Assembly: GCF_030296935.1 (NCBI RefSeq)
Contig: NZ_AP028032.1
Location: 930,001-994,000, forward strand
DNA: 64,000 bases
DNA from: Coprobacter fastidiosus
GTDB lineage: Bacteria; Bacteroidota; Bacteroidia; Bacteroidales; Coprobacteraceae
Direction: 5' to 3'
Shown: positions 18,364 to 26,509 of the stretch, in pieces
How positions within the stretch are numbered: the stretch's first letter is position 1
How the letters are laid out: each line of letters starts with the position of its first letter
Notes under the pieces: generated by a model
Seen by the model: the letters and a program-made list of their open reading frames with translations, nothing else
Told to the model about the DNA's origin: nothing
Databases searched by the model: none
Translations under genes and position numbers: made by a program

Positions 18364-18430
18364 TGTTTTTCATGGTATTAGATTTAAGGTTAACGAAGAT
18401 TGGTTGTCGAGATGACAACCTTTTCTTTTT
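18364..18430 (+). ncRNA. Candidate short terminated RNA (small RNA or orphan attenuator)
   Basis: Between a consensus-like promoter and a perfect terminator (GGTTGTC 18402-18408 / GACAACC 18414-18420, then TTTTCTTTTT) lies a predicted transcript of about 65 bases. No plus-strand gene follows for about 2.8 kb; the next gene is on the other strand. Upstream and in phase with the region is a 28-codon frame (18295-18381) ending CFSWY, rich in aromatic residues near its stop. AAGGTT at 18386-18391 could compete with the terminator by pairing with AACCTT. It could thus be a free small RNA or a remnant attenuator whose gene is gone. The rest of 18124-18542 holds only terminators and a possible repeat remnant. 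Confidence 0.4.
18402..18430 (+). terminator. Terminator of the candidate short RNA
   Basis: A 7-bp perfect stem with a 5-base loop, followed by TTTTCTTTTT. Confidence 0.7.
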
Positions 18431-18475
18431 ATATATATGCCACAAATTTTGAAAACAGCTTATAATGCTAACCCC

Positions 18476-18519
18476 AAAAAAAACAAAACGGTTACAAGAT
18501 AATCCTCGCAACCGTTTTT
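18476..18519 (-). terminator. Terminator of the uxaC-kdgK transcript
   Basis: Minus strand: AAAACGGTT pairs with AACCGTTTT (18485-18493 with 18510-18518 on the plus strand), followed by a long T run. Confidence 0.75.
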
Positions 18520-18542
18520 CAGTATATAAACTATATTGTCAA

Positions 18543-19586
18543 TTATCTCGACACTCTACCCGAAGCATCACCGCTCATCAGTTTCTCGACTTCTTCTACC
18601 GTTACCAAATTGAAGTCTCCGTAAATGGTATGTTTCAGACATGATGCCGCTACGGCAAAGTTCAGTGCTTTCTGATCGTCTCCGGTATAGGTCAATAACC
18701 CGTAGATAAGTCCGCCCATGAATGAGTCGCCTCCTCCTACACGATCCACAATATGGGTAATATCGTAACGCGGGGATTGATACAGTTTCCCGCCGCTGTA
18801 CAATACACCGCCCCATGTGTTGTGGTTGGCGTTGATCGAGCCGCGGAGCGTAATGATGACTTTTTGGGCTCGGGGAAAACGTTTCATCAACTGAGTACAT
18901 ACCGACTCGAATTCGGCGGCATTCACTTCTCCATTGGTCTGTGCAACGTCGAAACCTTCCGGTTTGATACCGAATACCTTTTCCGCATCCTCTTCATTTC
19001 CCAGTATGACATCACAGCCGGCTACCAGCTCGGGCATGATTTCTGATGCCTGTTTGCCGTATTTCCACAGGTTTTTCCGGTAGTTCAGGTCGCACGATAC
19101 GGTTACGCCCAGACGGTTGGCTGCCCGTATGGCCTCGAGACAGGCGTCGGCAGCACCTTGTGAAAGTGCGGGGGTAATACCGGTCCAGTGAAACCAGTCC
19201 GCTCCCTTGAGGACTTCGTCCCAGTCGATCATACCCGGTTTGATTTCGGCGATCGCCGAATGTGCCCGGTCATAAACCACCTTGCTGGCACGGGCTACCG
19301 CTCCCGTTTCGAGGAAATAGATTCCCAGACGGTCGCCTCCGTAAATGACATGATCGGTCTTTACTCCGTGTTTATGGAGATCCATCTCGCAACTTCTGGC
19401 TATATCGTTTTGGGGCAGGCGGGTTACGAATTCCGATTCCATACCGTAATTGGCCAGCGATACCGATACGTTGGCTTCTCCCCCTCCGAATGTGGCGGTG
19501 AATTCCGTTGCCTGACTGAAGCGTTGGTAACCCGGTGTGGCCAACCGCAACATGATTTCTCCGAATGTGACTACTTTTTTGCTCAT
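18543..19586 (-). CDS. kdgK: 2-keto-3-deoxygluconate kinase (PfkB family)
   Basis: 347 residues. It phosphorylates 2-keto-3-deoxygluconate to KDPG, the last step of the hexuronate route encoded here. PfkB/ribokinase motifs are visible: the N-terminal FGGGEANVSVSLANYG and the C-terminal catalytic DRVGGGDSFMGGLIYG with its Asp base. Context (uxaC, uxaB, uxaA) makes KDG the expected substrate. The gene lies 25 bases downstream of uxaC on the same strand. By hand count over three rows its GC is roughly 48-60 percent, well above most of the window, and its codons favour G and C at third positions. This suggests separate acquisition or replacement. Confidence 0.92.
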   Translation of the reverse strand: MSKKVVTFGEIMLRLATPGYQRFSQATEFTATFGGGEANVSVSLANYGMESEFVTRLPQNDIARSCEMDLHKHGVKTDHVIYGGDRLGIYFLETGAVARASKVVYDRAHSAIAEIKPGMIDWDEVLKGADWFHWTGITPALSQGAADACLEAIRAANRLGVTVSCDLNYRKNLWKYGKQASEIMPELVAGCDVILGNEEDAEKVFGIKPEGFDVAQTNGEVNAAEFESVCTQLMKRFPRAQKVIITLRGSINANHNTWGGVLYSGGKLYQSPRYDITHIVDRVGGGDSFMGGLIYGLLTYTGDDQKALNFAVAASCLKHTIYGDFNLVTVEEVEKLMSGDASGRVSR

Positions 19587-19611
19587 ATAGCTTTCAAATA
19601 GATATGATTAA

Positions 19612-21018
19612 TTAAAAATTAAAGAATTTTTTTGCATTATAATAGCTGATATCTTCTATCATCTGATTTACCCGATCTATCTCTGAAACAGGAATCTCTC
19701 CGTTTTCGACATCTTTACCCACCAAATTACATAAAGTACGACGGAAATATTCATGACGAGGATAAGAAAGGAAACTACGTGAATCGGTAAGCATACCTAC
19801 AAAACGGCTCAACAATCCTAACAAAGAAAGAGCATTCATTTGCTTTTCCATACCATCTTTTTGATCAAGGAACCACCATCCGGAGCCGAACTGTATCTTT
19901 CCCGGAATAGTACCATCCTGAAAATTTCCCAGCATGGTAGCTATCACCTCATTAGCACAAGGATTTAAATTATATAAAATCGTCTTTGTCAGTTTTCCCT
20001 TAGTATTTAAACGATCCAAAAATTTGGACATTGCTTTAGCTGTCGTAAATTCTCCGATAGAATCAAAACCGGTGTCAGGACCTAATAACTTAAACATTTT
20101 TGTATTATTATTTCGAATAGCCCCGTAATGAAATTGCTGAGTCCACCCCTTTTCATAATCCATTTCACCAAATTCAACCAACATTGCCGATTTGAATTTC
20201 AGAATCTCCTCGCGAGTCAGTTCTTTTCCTCCGTAAACCTTATTGAAAATAGCCTTGATTTCTGCATCAGTATAGTCTTCAGCATAAAATTCTTCTATAC
20301 CATGATCCGAAAGTTTACAACCTTGTTGCGCAAAAAAGTCATGGCGCTTACGCAATGCGGCAATCATATCGTCAAAAGTAGAAATTGCAATACCGCTTAC
20401 TTCAGATAATTTCTCTATATAAGCACGAAAATCTGCAGGAATCTCTACCGCCATAGCTTTATCTGGACGCCAAGTCGGAAGCATTTTAATCTCAAAGCCA
20501 CTTTCACGAGTTTTAATATGATATTCAAGTGAATCTACAGGGTCATCAGTCGTACATACAACCTCAACACGATAACGGCGCATCATCCCTCGAGCAGAAT
20601 ATTCGGGCAAAGCTAATTTAGCATTACATTCGTCATAAATTTCACGGGCAGTTTTAGGATTCAGAACTTTATCGATACCAAACGCAGTTTTCAATTCTAA
20701 ATGAGTCCAATGATAAAGAGGATTACGCATTGTATAAGGAACTGTTTCTGCCCATTTCTCAAATTTCTCCCAATCAGAAGTATCTTTTCCCGTACAATAG
20801 CGTTCTTCTACCCCATTGGTACGCATAGCACGCCATTTATAATGATCTCCACCCAACCAAATTTCGGTTAACGATTTGAACTTATGATCATCTGCAACCA
20901 TTTGCGGAATCAAGTGGCAATGATAATCGATAATCGGCATTTTTGCCGCATGTTCATGATACAATTTCTGTGCAGTTTCCGTTTGCAACAAGAAATTTTC
21001 ATCCATAAAGTTTTTCAT
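19612..21018 (-). CDS. uxaC: Glucuronate (uronate) isomerase
   Basis: 468 residues, the family length. It interconverts glucuronate and fructuronate, and galacturonate and tagaturonate. Family features include the N-terminal MPIIDYHCHLIP metal-site motif, LYHWTHLELKTAFGI, VCTTDDPVDSLEYH, and the C-terminal LTDSRSFLSYPRHEYFRR. Its GC is ordinary for the window, unlike kdgK behind it. It is divergent from the LacI-family regulator; the 195-base region between them carries two matching palindromes that probably serve as operators. Confidence 0.95.
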   Translation of the reverse strand: MKNFMDENFLLQTETAQKLYHEHAAKMPIIDYHCHLIPQMVADDHKFKSLTEIWLGGDHYKWRAMRTNGVEERYCTGKDTSDWEKFEKWAETVPYTMRNPLYHWTHLELKTAFGIDKVLNPKTAREIYDECNAKLALPEYSARGMMRRYRVEVVCTTDDPVDSLEYHIKTRESGFEIKMLPTWRPDKAMAVEIPADFRAYIEKLSEVSGIAISTFDDMIAALRKRHDFFAQQGCKLSDHGIEEFYAEDYTDAEIKAIFNKVYGGKELTREEILKFKSAMLVEFGEMDYEKGWTQQFHYGAIRNNNTKMFKLLGPDTGFDSIGEFTTAKAMSKFLDRLNTKGKLTKTILYNLNPCANEVIATMLGNFQDGTIPGKIQFGSGWWFLDQKDGMEKQMNALSLLGLLSRFVGMLTDSRSFLSYPRHEYFRRTLCNLVGKDVENGEIPVSEIDRVNQMIEDISYYNAKKFFNF

Positions 21019-21085
21019 AATAGAGTATTTTTAAATGATGTATAAATGCAAAAAACGACATAGCAAATTGAAAACACAGCCCTAT

Positions 21086-21093
21086 CAAATAAA
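21086..21093 (-). promoter_or_regulatory. Near-consensus -7 box for uxaC-kdgK
   Basis: Minus strand TTTATTTG differs from TAnnTTTG at one position. The palindrome at 21096-21112 lies directly upstream, where it would cover the spacer of this promoter. Confidence 0.45.
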
Positions 21094-21095
21094 TT

Positions 21096-21112
21096 CCGTG
21101 TTCGGGCACGAA
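21096..21112. promoter_or_regulatory. Operator-like palindrome 1 (LacI-family site)
   Basis: CCGTGTTCGGGCACGAA contains the inverted repeat CGTG-N6-CACG. It shares 13 of 17 positions with the second copy 83 bases away. It overlaps the probable uxaC promoter, as expected for a repressor site. Confidence 0.6.
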
Positions 21113-21125
21113 ATTACGATTTTTT

Positions 21126-21155
21126 TTTGAAACACAAAAATATTCTGTATATTTG
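21126..21155 (+). promoter_or_regulatory. Promoter of the LacI-family regulator
   Basis: TTTG (21126-21129), 18 bases, then TATATTTG (21148-21155). Transcription should start near 21160, before palindrome 2. Confidence 0.65.
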
Positions 21156-21178
21156 CAGATGAAATTACAAATTATAAA

Positions 21179-21195
21179 CCGTGTGCACGCACGAA
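21179..21195. promoter_or_regulatory. Operator-like palindrome 2 (LacI-family site)
   Basis: CCGTGTGCACGCACGAA, again CGTG-N6-CACG, 83 bases from palindrome 1. It lies in the 5' untranslated region of the regulator gene, about 20 bases after its predicted transcription start. Confidence 0.6.
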
Positions 21196-21213
21196 TAACA
21201 ATATATAAGCAAT

Positions 21214-22287
21214 ATGAAAAGCTTGCCGGATAAAATACGAATCAAAGATATTGCCCGTTTAGCCAATGTATCTACCGGGACAGTCGATCGCGTATTGCAT
21301 AACCGAGGTGAGGTTTCGGCTAAAAGCCGCGAAAAAGTTGAAAAAGTTCTCAAAGAGATAAATTATCAACCCAACATTTATGCTTCAGCTCTCGCTTCAA
21401 AAAAAAGATACACATTTGTTACATTATTACCGGAATCTAACGAGGGAGAATATTGGAGCGATATAAAAAAAGGAGTAGATCAAGCAGCACATGAGTTTCT
21501 GGACTTAAATATCTCTGTAGAACAGATATTTTTCAATCAATATGACAGCACATCGTTTGAAAAAGCAATAGAAACAGTCCTAAAGCTGACTCCGGATGCT
21601 GTTTTACTTGCCCCGATATTTAAAGAGCAGTCCATTTCATTAGCAAAACAATTAGAGATTCAAGAAATTCCATACGTTCTTATCGATTCGGATATGGAAG
21701 AAATACATTCTCTTGCCTATTTCGGAATGGATTCTTTACAAAGCGGTTATCTTGCTGCCAAATTATTATTAAGCGATGCTTCTCCAAACTCGGAAATTGC
21801 GATCTTTCAAGTTTACAGATCCGGGAATAAAGGTTCTAACCAAACAGAACTACGAATAAATGGATTCAAACGGTATATAGAAGAACATCTTCCGACAGCC
21901 AAGTTGTTTTCTATTAAAATATATGCTCAAGATCATACCCGCAATCTAAAAATTATAAAAGATTTTTTCAAACAGCATCCCCATATACGAGAAGCGATAA
22001 CATTCAACTCAAAAGTATATCTGATTACGGAATATCTGGAGAAAATGAATATCTCAGGTATAAAATTTATAGGATATGACCTACTACAAAAAAATGTCAA
22101 AGCCCTGAAATCGGGGAAAGTCAATTATCTGTTAGCCCAACGTCCCGAAATCCAAAGTTATAGAGGGATGAAAGCCTTATGTGAATATAAAATATTCAAA
22201 AATGAAATAAAACGAAAAAATTTCATGCCGATAGATATTCTGACAAGTGAAAATATCGACTTCTACCTTGATTTTCAATCAATATAA
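21214..22287 (+). CDS. LacI-family transcriptional regulator of hexuronate genes
   Basis: 357 residues. The N-terminal helix-turn-helix is typical (IRIKDIARLANVSTGTVDRVLHNRGEVSAKSR split across about residues 7-40), with the hinge-helix segment NYQPNIYASALASKK. The remainder is a periplasmic-binding-protein-like sensor domain with a sugar-binding core (DAVLLAPIFKEQ, FIGYDLLQKNVKALKSGKVNYLLAQRP). The inducer is likely a hexuronate or a pathway intermediate such as fructuronate, tagaturonate or KDG; this is inferred from the neighbours. It is divergent from uxaC and 32 bases upstream of uxaB, so it probably represses both sides and itself through the two palindromes. Confidence 0.9.
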   Translation: MKSLPDKIRIKDIARLANVSTGTVDRVLHNRGEVSAKSREKVEKVLKEINYQPNIYASALASKKRYTFVTLLPESNEGEYWSDIKKGVDQAAHEFLDLNISVEQIFFNQYDSTSFEKAIETVLKLTPDAVLLAPIFKEQSISLAKQLEIQEIPYVLIDSDMEEIHSLAYFGMDSLQSGYLAAKLLLSDASPNSEIAIFQVYRSGNKGSNQTELRINGFKRYIEEHLPTAKLFSIKIYAQDHTRNLKIIKDFFKQHPHIREAITFNSKVYLITEYLEKMNISGIKFIGYDLLQKNVKALKSGKVNYLLAQRPEIQSYRGMKALCEYKIFKNEIKRKNFMPIDILTSENIDFYLDFQSI

Positions 22288-22319
22288 ATTAATTAATATC
22301 AACCTAATAATTTTATCTT

Positions 22320-23756
22320 ATGAAACAGCTCAACAGAACCAACGTCCAAGCGAACAAGTATCCTGAACGAATCATCCAATTCGGTGAAGGCAATTTTTTA
22401 CGGGCTTTTGTCGATTGGATCATTTACAACATGAATCAAAAGGCTGAATTCAATAGCAGCGTTGTTATCGTTCAACCTCTCGAAAACGGCATGGTCAATA
22501 TGCTTAATGAACAGGATGGTTTATATCATGTTAATTTACAGGGGTTACAGAACGGTAAAGAAGTGGACAGCATCCAGTTGATCGATGTGGTGAGCCGGGG
22601 ATTGAATCCTTATGCGCAATATAATGAGTTTTTGAAATTGGCCGAAAATCCTGAGATGCGTTTCGTCATTTCCAATACTACCGAGGCCGGAATCGCGTTT
22701 GATCCTTCTTGTAAACTGGAGGATGCGCCGGCTAAATCTTATCCGGGAAAATTGACGCAACTTCTGTTCCATCGTTTCAAAGTGTTTAATGGTGCAATGG
22801 ATAAGGGGTTGATTATTTTTCCGTGCGAACTGATTTTCGATAACGGAAAGGTGTTGAAAAAGTGTATCGATCAATATATCGAGCTATGGAATCTCGGGGA
22901 GGATTTTAAACATTGGTTCGATACCGCCTGCGGCGTTTACTGTACGCTTGTGGATCGTATTGTTCCGGGTTATCCGCGCGATACAATCGGTCAAATTCTC
23001 GACCGGATCGGACTGGATGATAAGTTGGTTGTTAAAGGTGAGATTTTTCATTTATGGGTTATCGAAGCACCGGAAACGGTAGAGAGAGAATTTCCGGCAG
23101 ACAAAGCTGGTTTGAATGTATTATTTGTTCCGAGCGAAAAACCTTATCATGATCGGAAAGTTACTTTGCTGAACGGACCTCATACGGTTTTGTCTCCAGT
23201 GGGATATTTGGCGGGACTGAATACCGTAAAAGAATGTTGTGAAGATCCGGTCATCGGACAGTTTGTAAAAAAAGTAATGTATGGTGAGTTACTTGAGACT
23301 CTTGATCTTCCAAAGGAGGAGTTGATTCTATTTGCCGATGCTGTTATGGAACGGTTTCGTAATCCTTTTGTCAAACATTTCGTAACCAGCATCATGCTTA
23401 ATTCTTTTCCGAAGTTTAAAACTCGGGATTTGCCGGGATTGAAAATTTTCCTGGAACGAAAAAAGGAATTGCCTTCGGGTCTGGTTTTAGGCTTAGCCGG
23501 TATCGTTACCTATTACAAAGGCGGAAAACGGGGGAATGACGAGATCGTACTTAAAGATGACCAAGAGATTATAGACTTATTGAAAAATCTTTGGACTGAC
23601 GGATGTCCTATGGAGGTAGCTAAGGGGGTGTTAGGTGCTGAATTTATCTGGGGGGAGGATTTAAATTTGATTCCGGGATTGACCGAAAAGTTGTCCGAAT
23701 ATCTCCGAATGATTCAAGATAAGGGCATGATTGAAACTGTTAAATCTATTCTTTAA
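22320..23756 (+). CDS. uxaB: Tagaturonate reductase (altronate oxidoreductase)
   Basis: 478 residues of the mannitol dehydrogenase/UxaB family. It reduces tagaturonate to altronate with NADH. The N-terminal nucleotide-binding motif is IIQFGEGNFLRAFVDW, and later conserved segments include VISNTTEAGI, FHLWVIEAP and LLNGPHTVLSPVGYLAG, the last carrying the catalytic-site residues of the polyol-dehydrogenase family. Composition shifts within the gene: the first roughly 190 bases are A- and C-rich like the regulator before it, after which the coding strand becomes G- and T-rich and stays so through uxaA. It is followed 2 bases later by uxaA. Confidence 0.93.
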   Translation: MKQLNRTNVQANKYPERIIQFGEGNFLRAFVDWIIYNMNQKAEFNSSVVIVQPLENGMVNMLNEQDGLYHVNLQGLQNGKEVDSIQLIDVVSRGLNPYAQYNEFLKLAENPEMRFVISNTTEAGIAFDPSCKLEDAPAKSYPGKLTQLLFHRFKVFNGAMDKGLIIFPCELIFDNGKVLKKCIDQYIELWNLGEDFKHWFDTACGVYCTLVDRIVPGYPRDTIGQILDRIGLDDKLVVKGEIFHLWVIEAPETVEREFPADKAGLNVLFVPSEKPYHDRKVTLLNGPHTVLSPVGYLAGLNTVKECCEDPVIGQFVKKVMYGELLETLDLPKEELILFADAVMERFRNPFVKHFVTSIMLNSFPKFKTRDLPGLKIFLERKKELPSGLVLGLAGIVTYYKGGKRGNDEIVLKDDQEIIDLLKNLWTDGCPMEVAKGVLGAEFIWGEDLNLIPGLTEKLSEYLRMIQDKGMIETVKSIL

Positions 23757-23758
23757 AT

Positions 23759-25249
23759 ATGGGATTGAAATTTTTAAAAATAAATCCGGCTGATAATGTT
23801 GCCGTGGCCATAGATCCCTTGAAGAAGGGGGTGTGTATCTCGGTGGATGGAAAGGATATTTTCCTGCAAGAAGATATTCCGGCCGGTCATAAAGTAGCAC
23901 TTAAAGATTTTGCCGAGAACGAGGATATTATTAAATACGGATATGCTATCGGGCATGCTCGTTGTGCAATCACTAAAGGTGCTTGGGTCAATGAAAGAAA
24001 TATCAAAACGAATCTGGAGGGGGTACTGGAGTATTCGTATTCTCCTAAGTTGGCGGAACTGAATATTCCGAACAGGAATCTTTCTTTTATGGGGTATCGT
24101 CGTAAAACCGGTGAGGTCGGTATCCGGAATGAAATATGGGTGATTCCTACGGTCGGATGTGTCAACGGGATTGTTAACCGATTGGCTGATTCTCTCCGCC
24201 GGGAGACCGGGGAGGTAAATGTAGATGCAATAGTTGCCTTTCCTCATAATTATGGATGTTCTCAACTGGGAAATGATCATGAGAATACACGCAAAATATT
24301 ACGAGATATGGTACTGCACCCGAATGCCGGCGCAGTACTGGTCGTCGGGTTGGGCTGTGAGAATAATCAATTAAGTGCTTTTAAGGATTTGTTGGGGGAA
24401 TATGATGCCGAGCGCATTCGCTTTATGGAGTGTCAGAAGGTTGATGATGAATATGAGGAAGGCATGAACATCTTGAGACAATTATACGATATCGCTTCTC
24501 AGGATGCAAGAGTGGAAGTTCCTTTAAGCGAACTGAAAGTTGGGTTGAAGTGCGGCGGATCAGACGGATTTTCCGGTATTACGGCGAATCCTCTTTTGGG
24601 GGTATTTTCTGATTTTCTGGTTGCTCAGGGAGGTACATCTGTTCTTACCGAAGTGCCTGAGATGTTCGGCGCTGAAACGATTTTAATGAACCGTTGCGAG
24701 ACGCCTGAGTTATTCGATAAAACGGTACATCTTATCAATGATTTTAAGGACTATTTTTTGGCTAATAATCAACCTGTTTATGAGAACCCGTCACCGGGAA
24801 ACAAGGCGGGAGGCATATCTACTCTTGAGGAAAAGTCTCTGGGGTGTACTCAGAAATGCGGAAAATCGGCGGTAAAGGATGTTTTGATGTATGGAGAGCG
24901 TATTCATTCCAAGGGGCTGAATCTTTTAAGTGCTCCGGGGAATGATTTGGTGGCTGCAACGGCTTTAGCTTCTGCAGGCTGCCAGTTGGTGCTTTTTACT
25001 ACGGGAAGAGGAACGCCTTTCGGTTCTTTTGTCCCGACTATGAAAATCTCAACTAATAGTAAGTTGGCTGTAAACAAACCGAAATGGATCGATTTTAACG
25101 CCGGATCGCTTGTTGAAAACGATCTTATGGATGATATTGCCGAACGATTTATTCGTTTTGTTATCGATGTCGCAAGCGGTAGGCGTGTAAACAATGAATT
25201 GAACGGATTCCGTGAAATCGCTATTTTCAAGTCCGGGGTGACTTTATAA
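23759..25249 (+). CDS. uxaA: Altronate dehydratase
   Basis: 496 residues. It converts altronate to 2-keto-3-deoxygluconate, the substrate of KdgK. The N-terminal SAF domain (about 1-95) contains GHKVALKDFAENEDIIKYG with metal-site residues. The large catalytic domain has GYRRKTGEVGIRNEIWV, FPHNYGCSQLG, GLKCGGSDGFSGITANP and CTQKCGKSAV. It starts 2 bases after uxaB, so the two are co-translated. Together uxaC, uxaB, uxaA and kdgK give the galacturonate branch to KDPG. KDPG aldolase and the fructuronate/mannonate branch (uxuA, uxuB) are not in this window. The G- and T-rich coding strand differs from most plus-strand genes here. Confidence 0.95.
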   Translation: MGLKFLKINPADNVAVAIDPLKKGVCISVDGKDIFLQEDIPAGHKVALKDFAENEDIIKYGYAIGHARCAITKGAWVNERNIKTNLEGVLEYSYSPKLAELNIPNRNLSFMGYRRKTGEVGIRNEIWVIPTVGCVNGIVNRLADSLRRETGEVNVDAIVAFPHNYGCSQLGNDHENTRKILRDMVLHPNAGAVLVVGLGCENNQLSAFKDLLGEYDAERIRFMECQKVDDEYEEGMNILRQLYDIASQDARVEVPLSELKVGLKCGGSDGFSGITANPLLGVFSDFLVAQGGTSVLTEVPEMFGAETILMNRCETPELFDKTVHLINDFKDYFLANNQPVYENPSPGNKAGGISTLEEKSLGCTQKCGKSAVKDVLMYGERIHSKGLNLLSAPGNDLVAATALASAGCQLVLFTTGRGTPFGSFVPTMKISTNSKLAVNKPKWIDFNAGSLVENDLMDDIAERFIRFVIDVASGRRVNNELNGFREIAIFKSGVTL

Positions 25250-25310
25250 TTAGAAATGTTCCCCGGGAATTAAATACAATATTTCCGGGGTACATTTCTA
25301 ATTATTTTTT
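25248..25310 (+). terminator. Terminator of the lacI-uxaB-uxaA run
   Basis: A long near-perfect inverted repeat: AATTAGAAATGT plus CCCCGG pairs with CCGGGG plus ACATTTCTAATT, followed by a T run. Confidence 0.85.
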
Positions 25311-25414
25311 CTCTGTCAAGTTCTTCTTTTCTCTTACAGCCCGTATAATTTTCTGATAAAAAAATACAAATCAGACATTTATTTTTATTTCAAAAAAACG
25401 ATAGTTTATAACTT

Positions 25415-25735
25415 TCACATTTTAGGCAATATTGCTACTTCTCTCCAATTATGCTTTTTCAAATCTACACAACCATTTTTTTTGAAAGTTATACCCTCTT
25501 TTTCAAGTAAATTCCGTTGTTCTTCCCAGCCGGGAACTAACCGTCCCCGACTGTTTATTACCCGATGACAAAATGGATGCAATTCTTTCGGAGCTCGAGA
25601 CATCGCCTGCCCCACCATACGAGAACACTGAGGCTTTCCCAATAGTCGGGCTACCTGACCATATGTCACAACACTTCCCCGAGGTATTTCCTTTATAACA
25701 TCATAAACACCGATAATAAATTCATTTTTATTCAT
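25415..25735 (-). CDS. MGMT/alkyltransferase-like DNA repair protein, single domain
   Basis: 106 residues, corresponding only to the C-terminal DNA-binding domain of O6-alkylguanine-DNA alkyltransferase. The helix-turn-helix segment VVTYGQVARLLGKPQ and the Arg finger (SRMVGQAMSRAP) are present, and the active-site region reads HPFCHRVINSRG with Cys56 in the methyl-acceptor position. Many stand-alone proteins of this family (YbaZ, Atl1) replace that Cys with Trp or Ala and act only by marking lesions. Here the Cys is kept, so real alkyl transfer is possible. The usual N-terminal Ada-like domain is absent. Confidence 0.85.
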   Translation of the reverse strand: MNKNEFIIGVYDVIKEIPRGSVVTYGQVARLLGKPQCSRMVGQAMSRAPKELHPFCHRVINSRGRLVPGWEEQRNLLEKEGITFKKNGCVDLKKHNWREVAILPKM

Positions 25736-25837
25736 CTTCGAATTCGATAGATATTATTTTAGAGACAAAAATAATATCAGAATTTTTATGAAGAAGAACT
25801 TTGTAAGGCAAAAATAAAATCATAAACTTAATTTATA

Positions 25838-26449
25838 ATGCAAATGGAAAATCTTAATTTTTATATTCTTACAGGAGGACCAGGTAGTGGAAAATCGACC
25901 GTGCTCAAACTATTATCAGATATGGGGTATCTGACCGTCGAAGAAACTGGAAGAAATATCATTCAAAAACAAATAAAAAGCCTCGGAGATGCCGTCCCAT
26001 GGAATAACGTCTCCCGTTATGCACGACTAATGTTTTTGCATGCGATCACCGATTTCGAAGAACTTGTTCATGTTCAAAAAACATGTTTCTTTGATAGAGG
26101 CATACTCGACATTTTAGGTTACTGCCGATTAATAAATATTCCCATAACTACTTCATTGAAAAAAGCGGCACACGAATATAGATATAATCCGAAAGTCTTT
26201 TTATTTCCCCCATGAGAAGAAATTTATACGAATGATACCGAACGGAAGCAAGACTTTAAAGAAGCTGAACGCACATATCATACCCTAAAAAACGTATATG
26301 AAGAATTTGGATACCAAACAATCATCGTTCCTCGTCTAATACCGGTAAAGCGGGCTCAATGGATTGTCGAAAACCTCAACAAACACATTTTTAAACACTT
26401 ATTTATTAACAACATGTACAACAAAAACCATCTTTACACCTTTTTTTAG
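25838..26449 (+). pseudogene. AAA-type ATPase (AAA_28-like) interrupted by an in-frame TGA
   Basis: The frame runs 126 codons to a TGA at 26213-26215 and then continues open, in the same frame, to TAG at 26447-26449 (203 sense positions in all). The N terminus has a Walker A motif GGPGSGKST and the Asp-containing CFFDRGILDILGY. The stop interrupts ..VFLFPP(stop)EEIYTNDTERKQDF.., where family members read PPWEEIY. A single TGG-to-TGA change therefore explains the break. The downstream half (EAERTYHTLKNVYEEFGYQTIIVPR) is still well preserved, so the mutation is recent, a sequencing error, or read through. Intact relatives are small P-loop NTPases of unknown role in Bacteroidota. Confidence 0.8.
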
Positions 26450-26509
26450 ATGGACTTTTCATGCAATTCTTATGGATATTTTTTTATATAAAATATCCAA
26501 TTTCTCAGA

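Noticed and set aside
18187-18381. 64-codon frame after the rlmI-like gene
   Set aside because: It starts in the loop of a perfect terminator and has no ribosome-binding site; only its last part is discussed, as a possible leader.
25838-26449. Recoding of TGA as Trp
   Set aside because: TGA appears as an ordinary stop elsewhere (leader peptide, ppk1), and all other proteins use TGG for Trp, so a local mutation is simpler.
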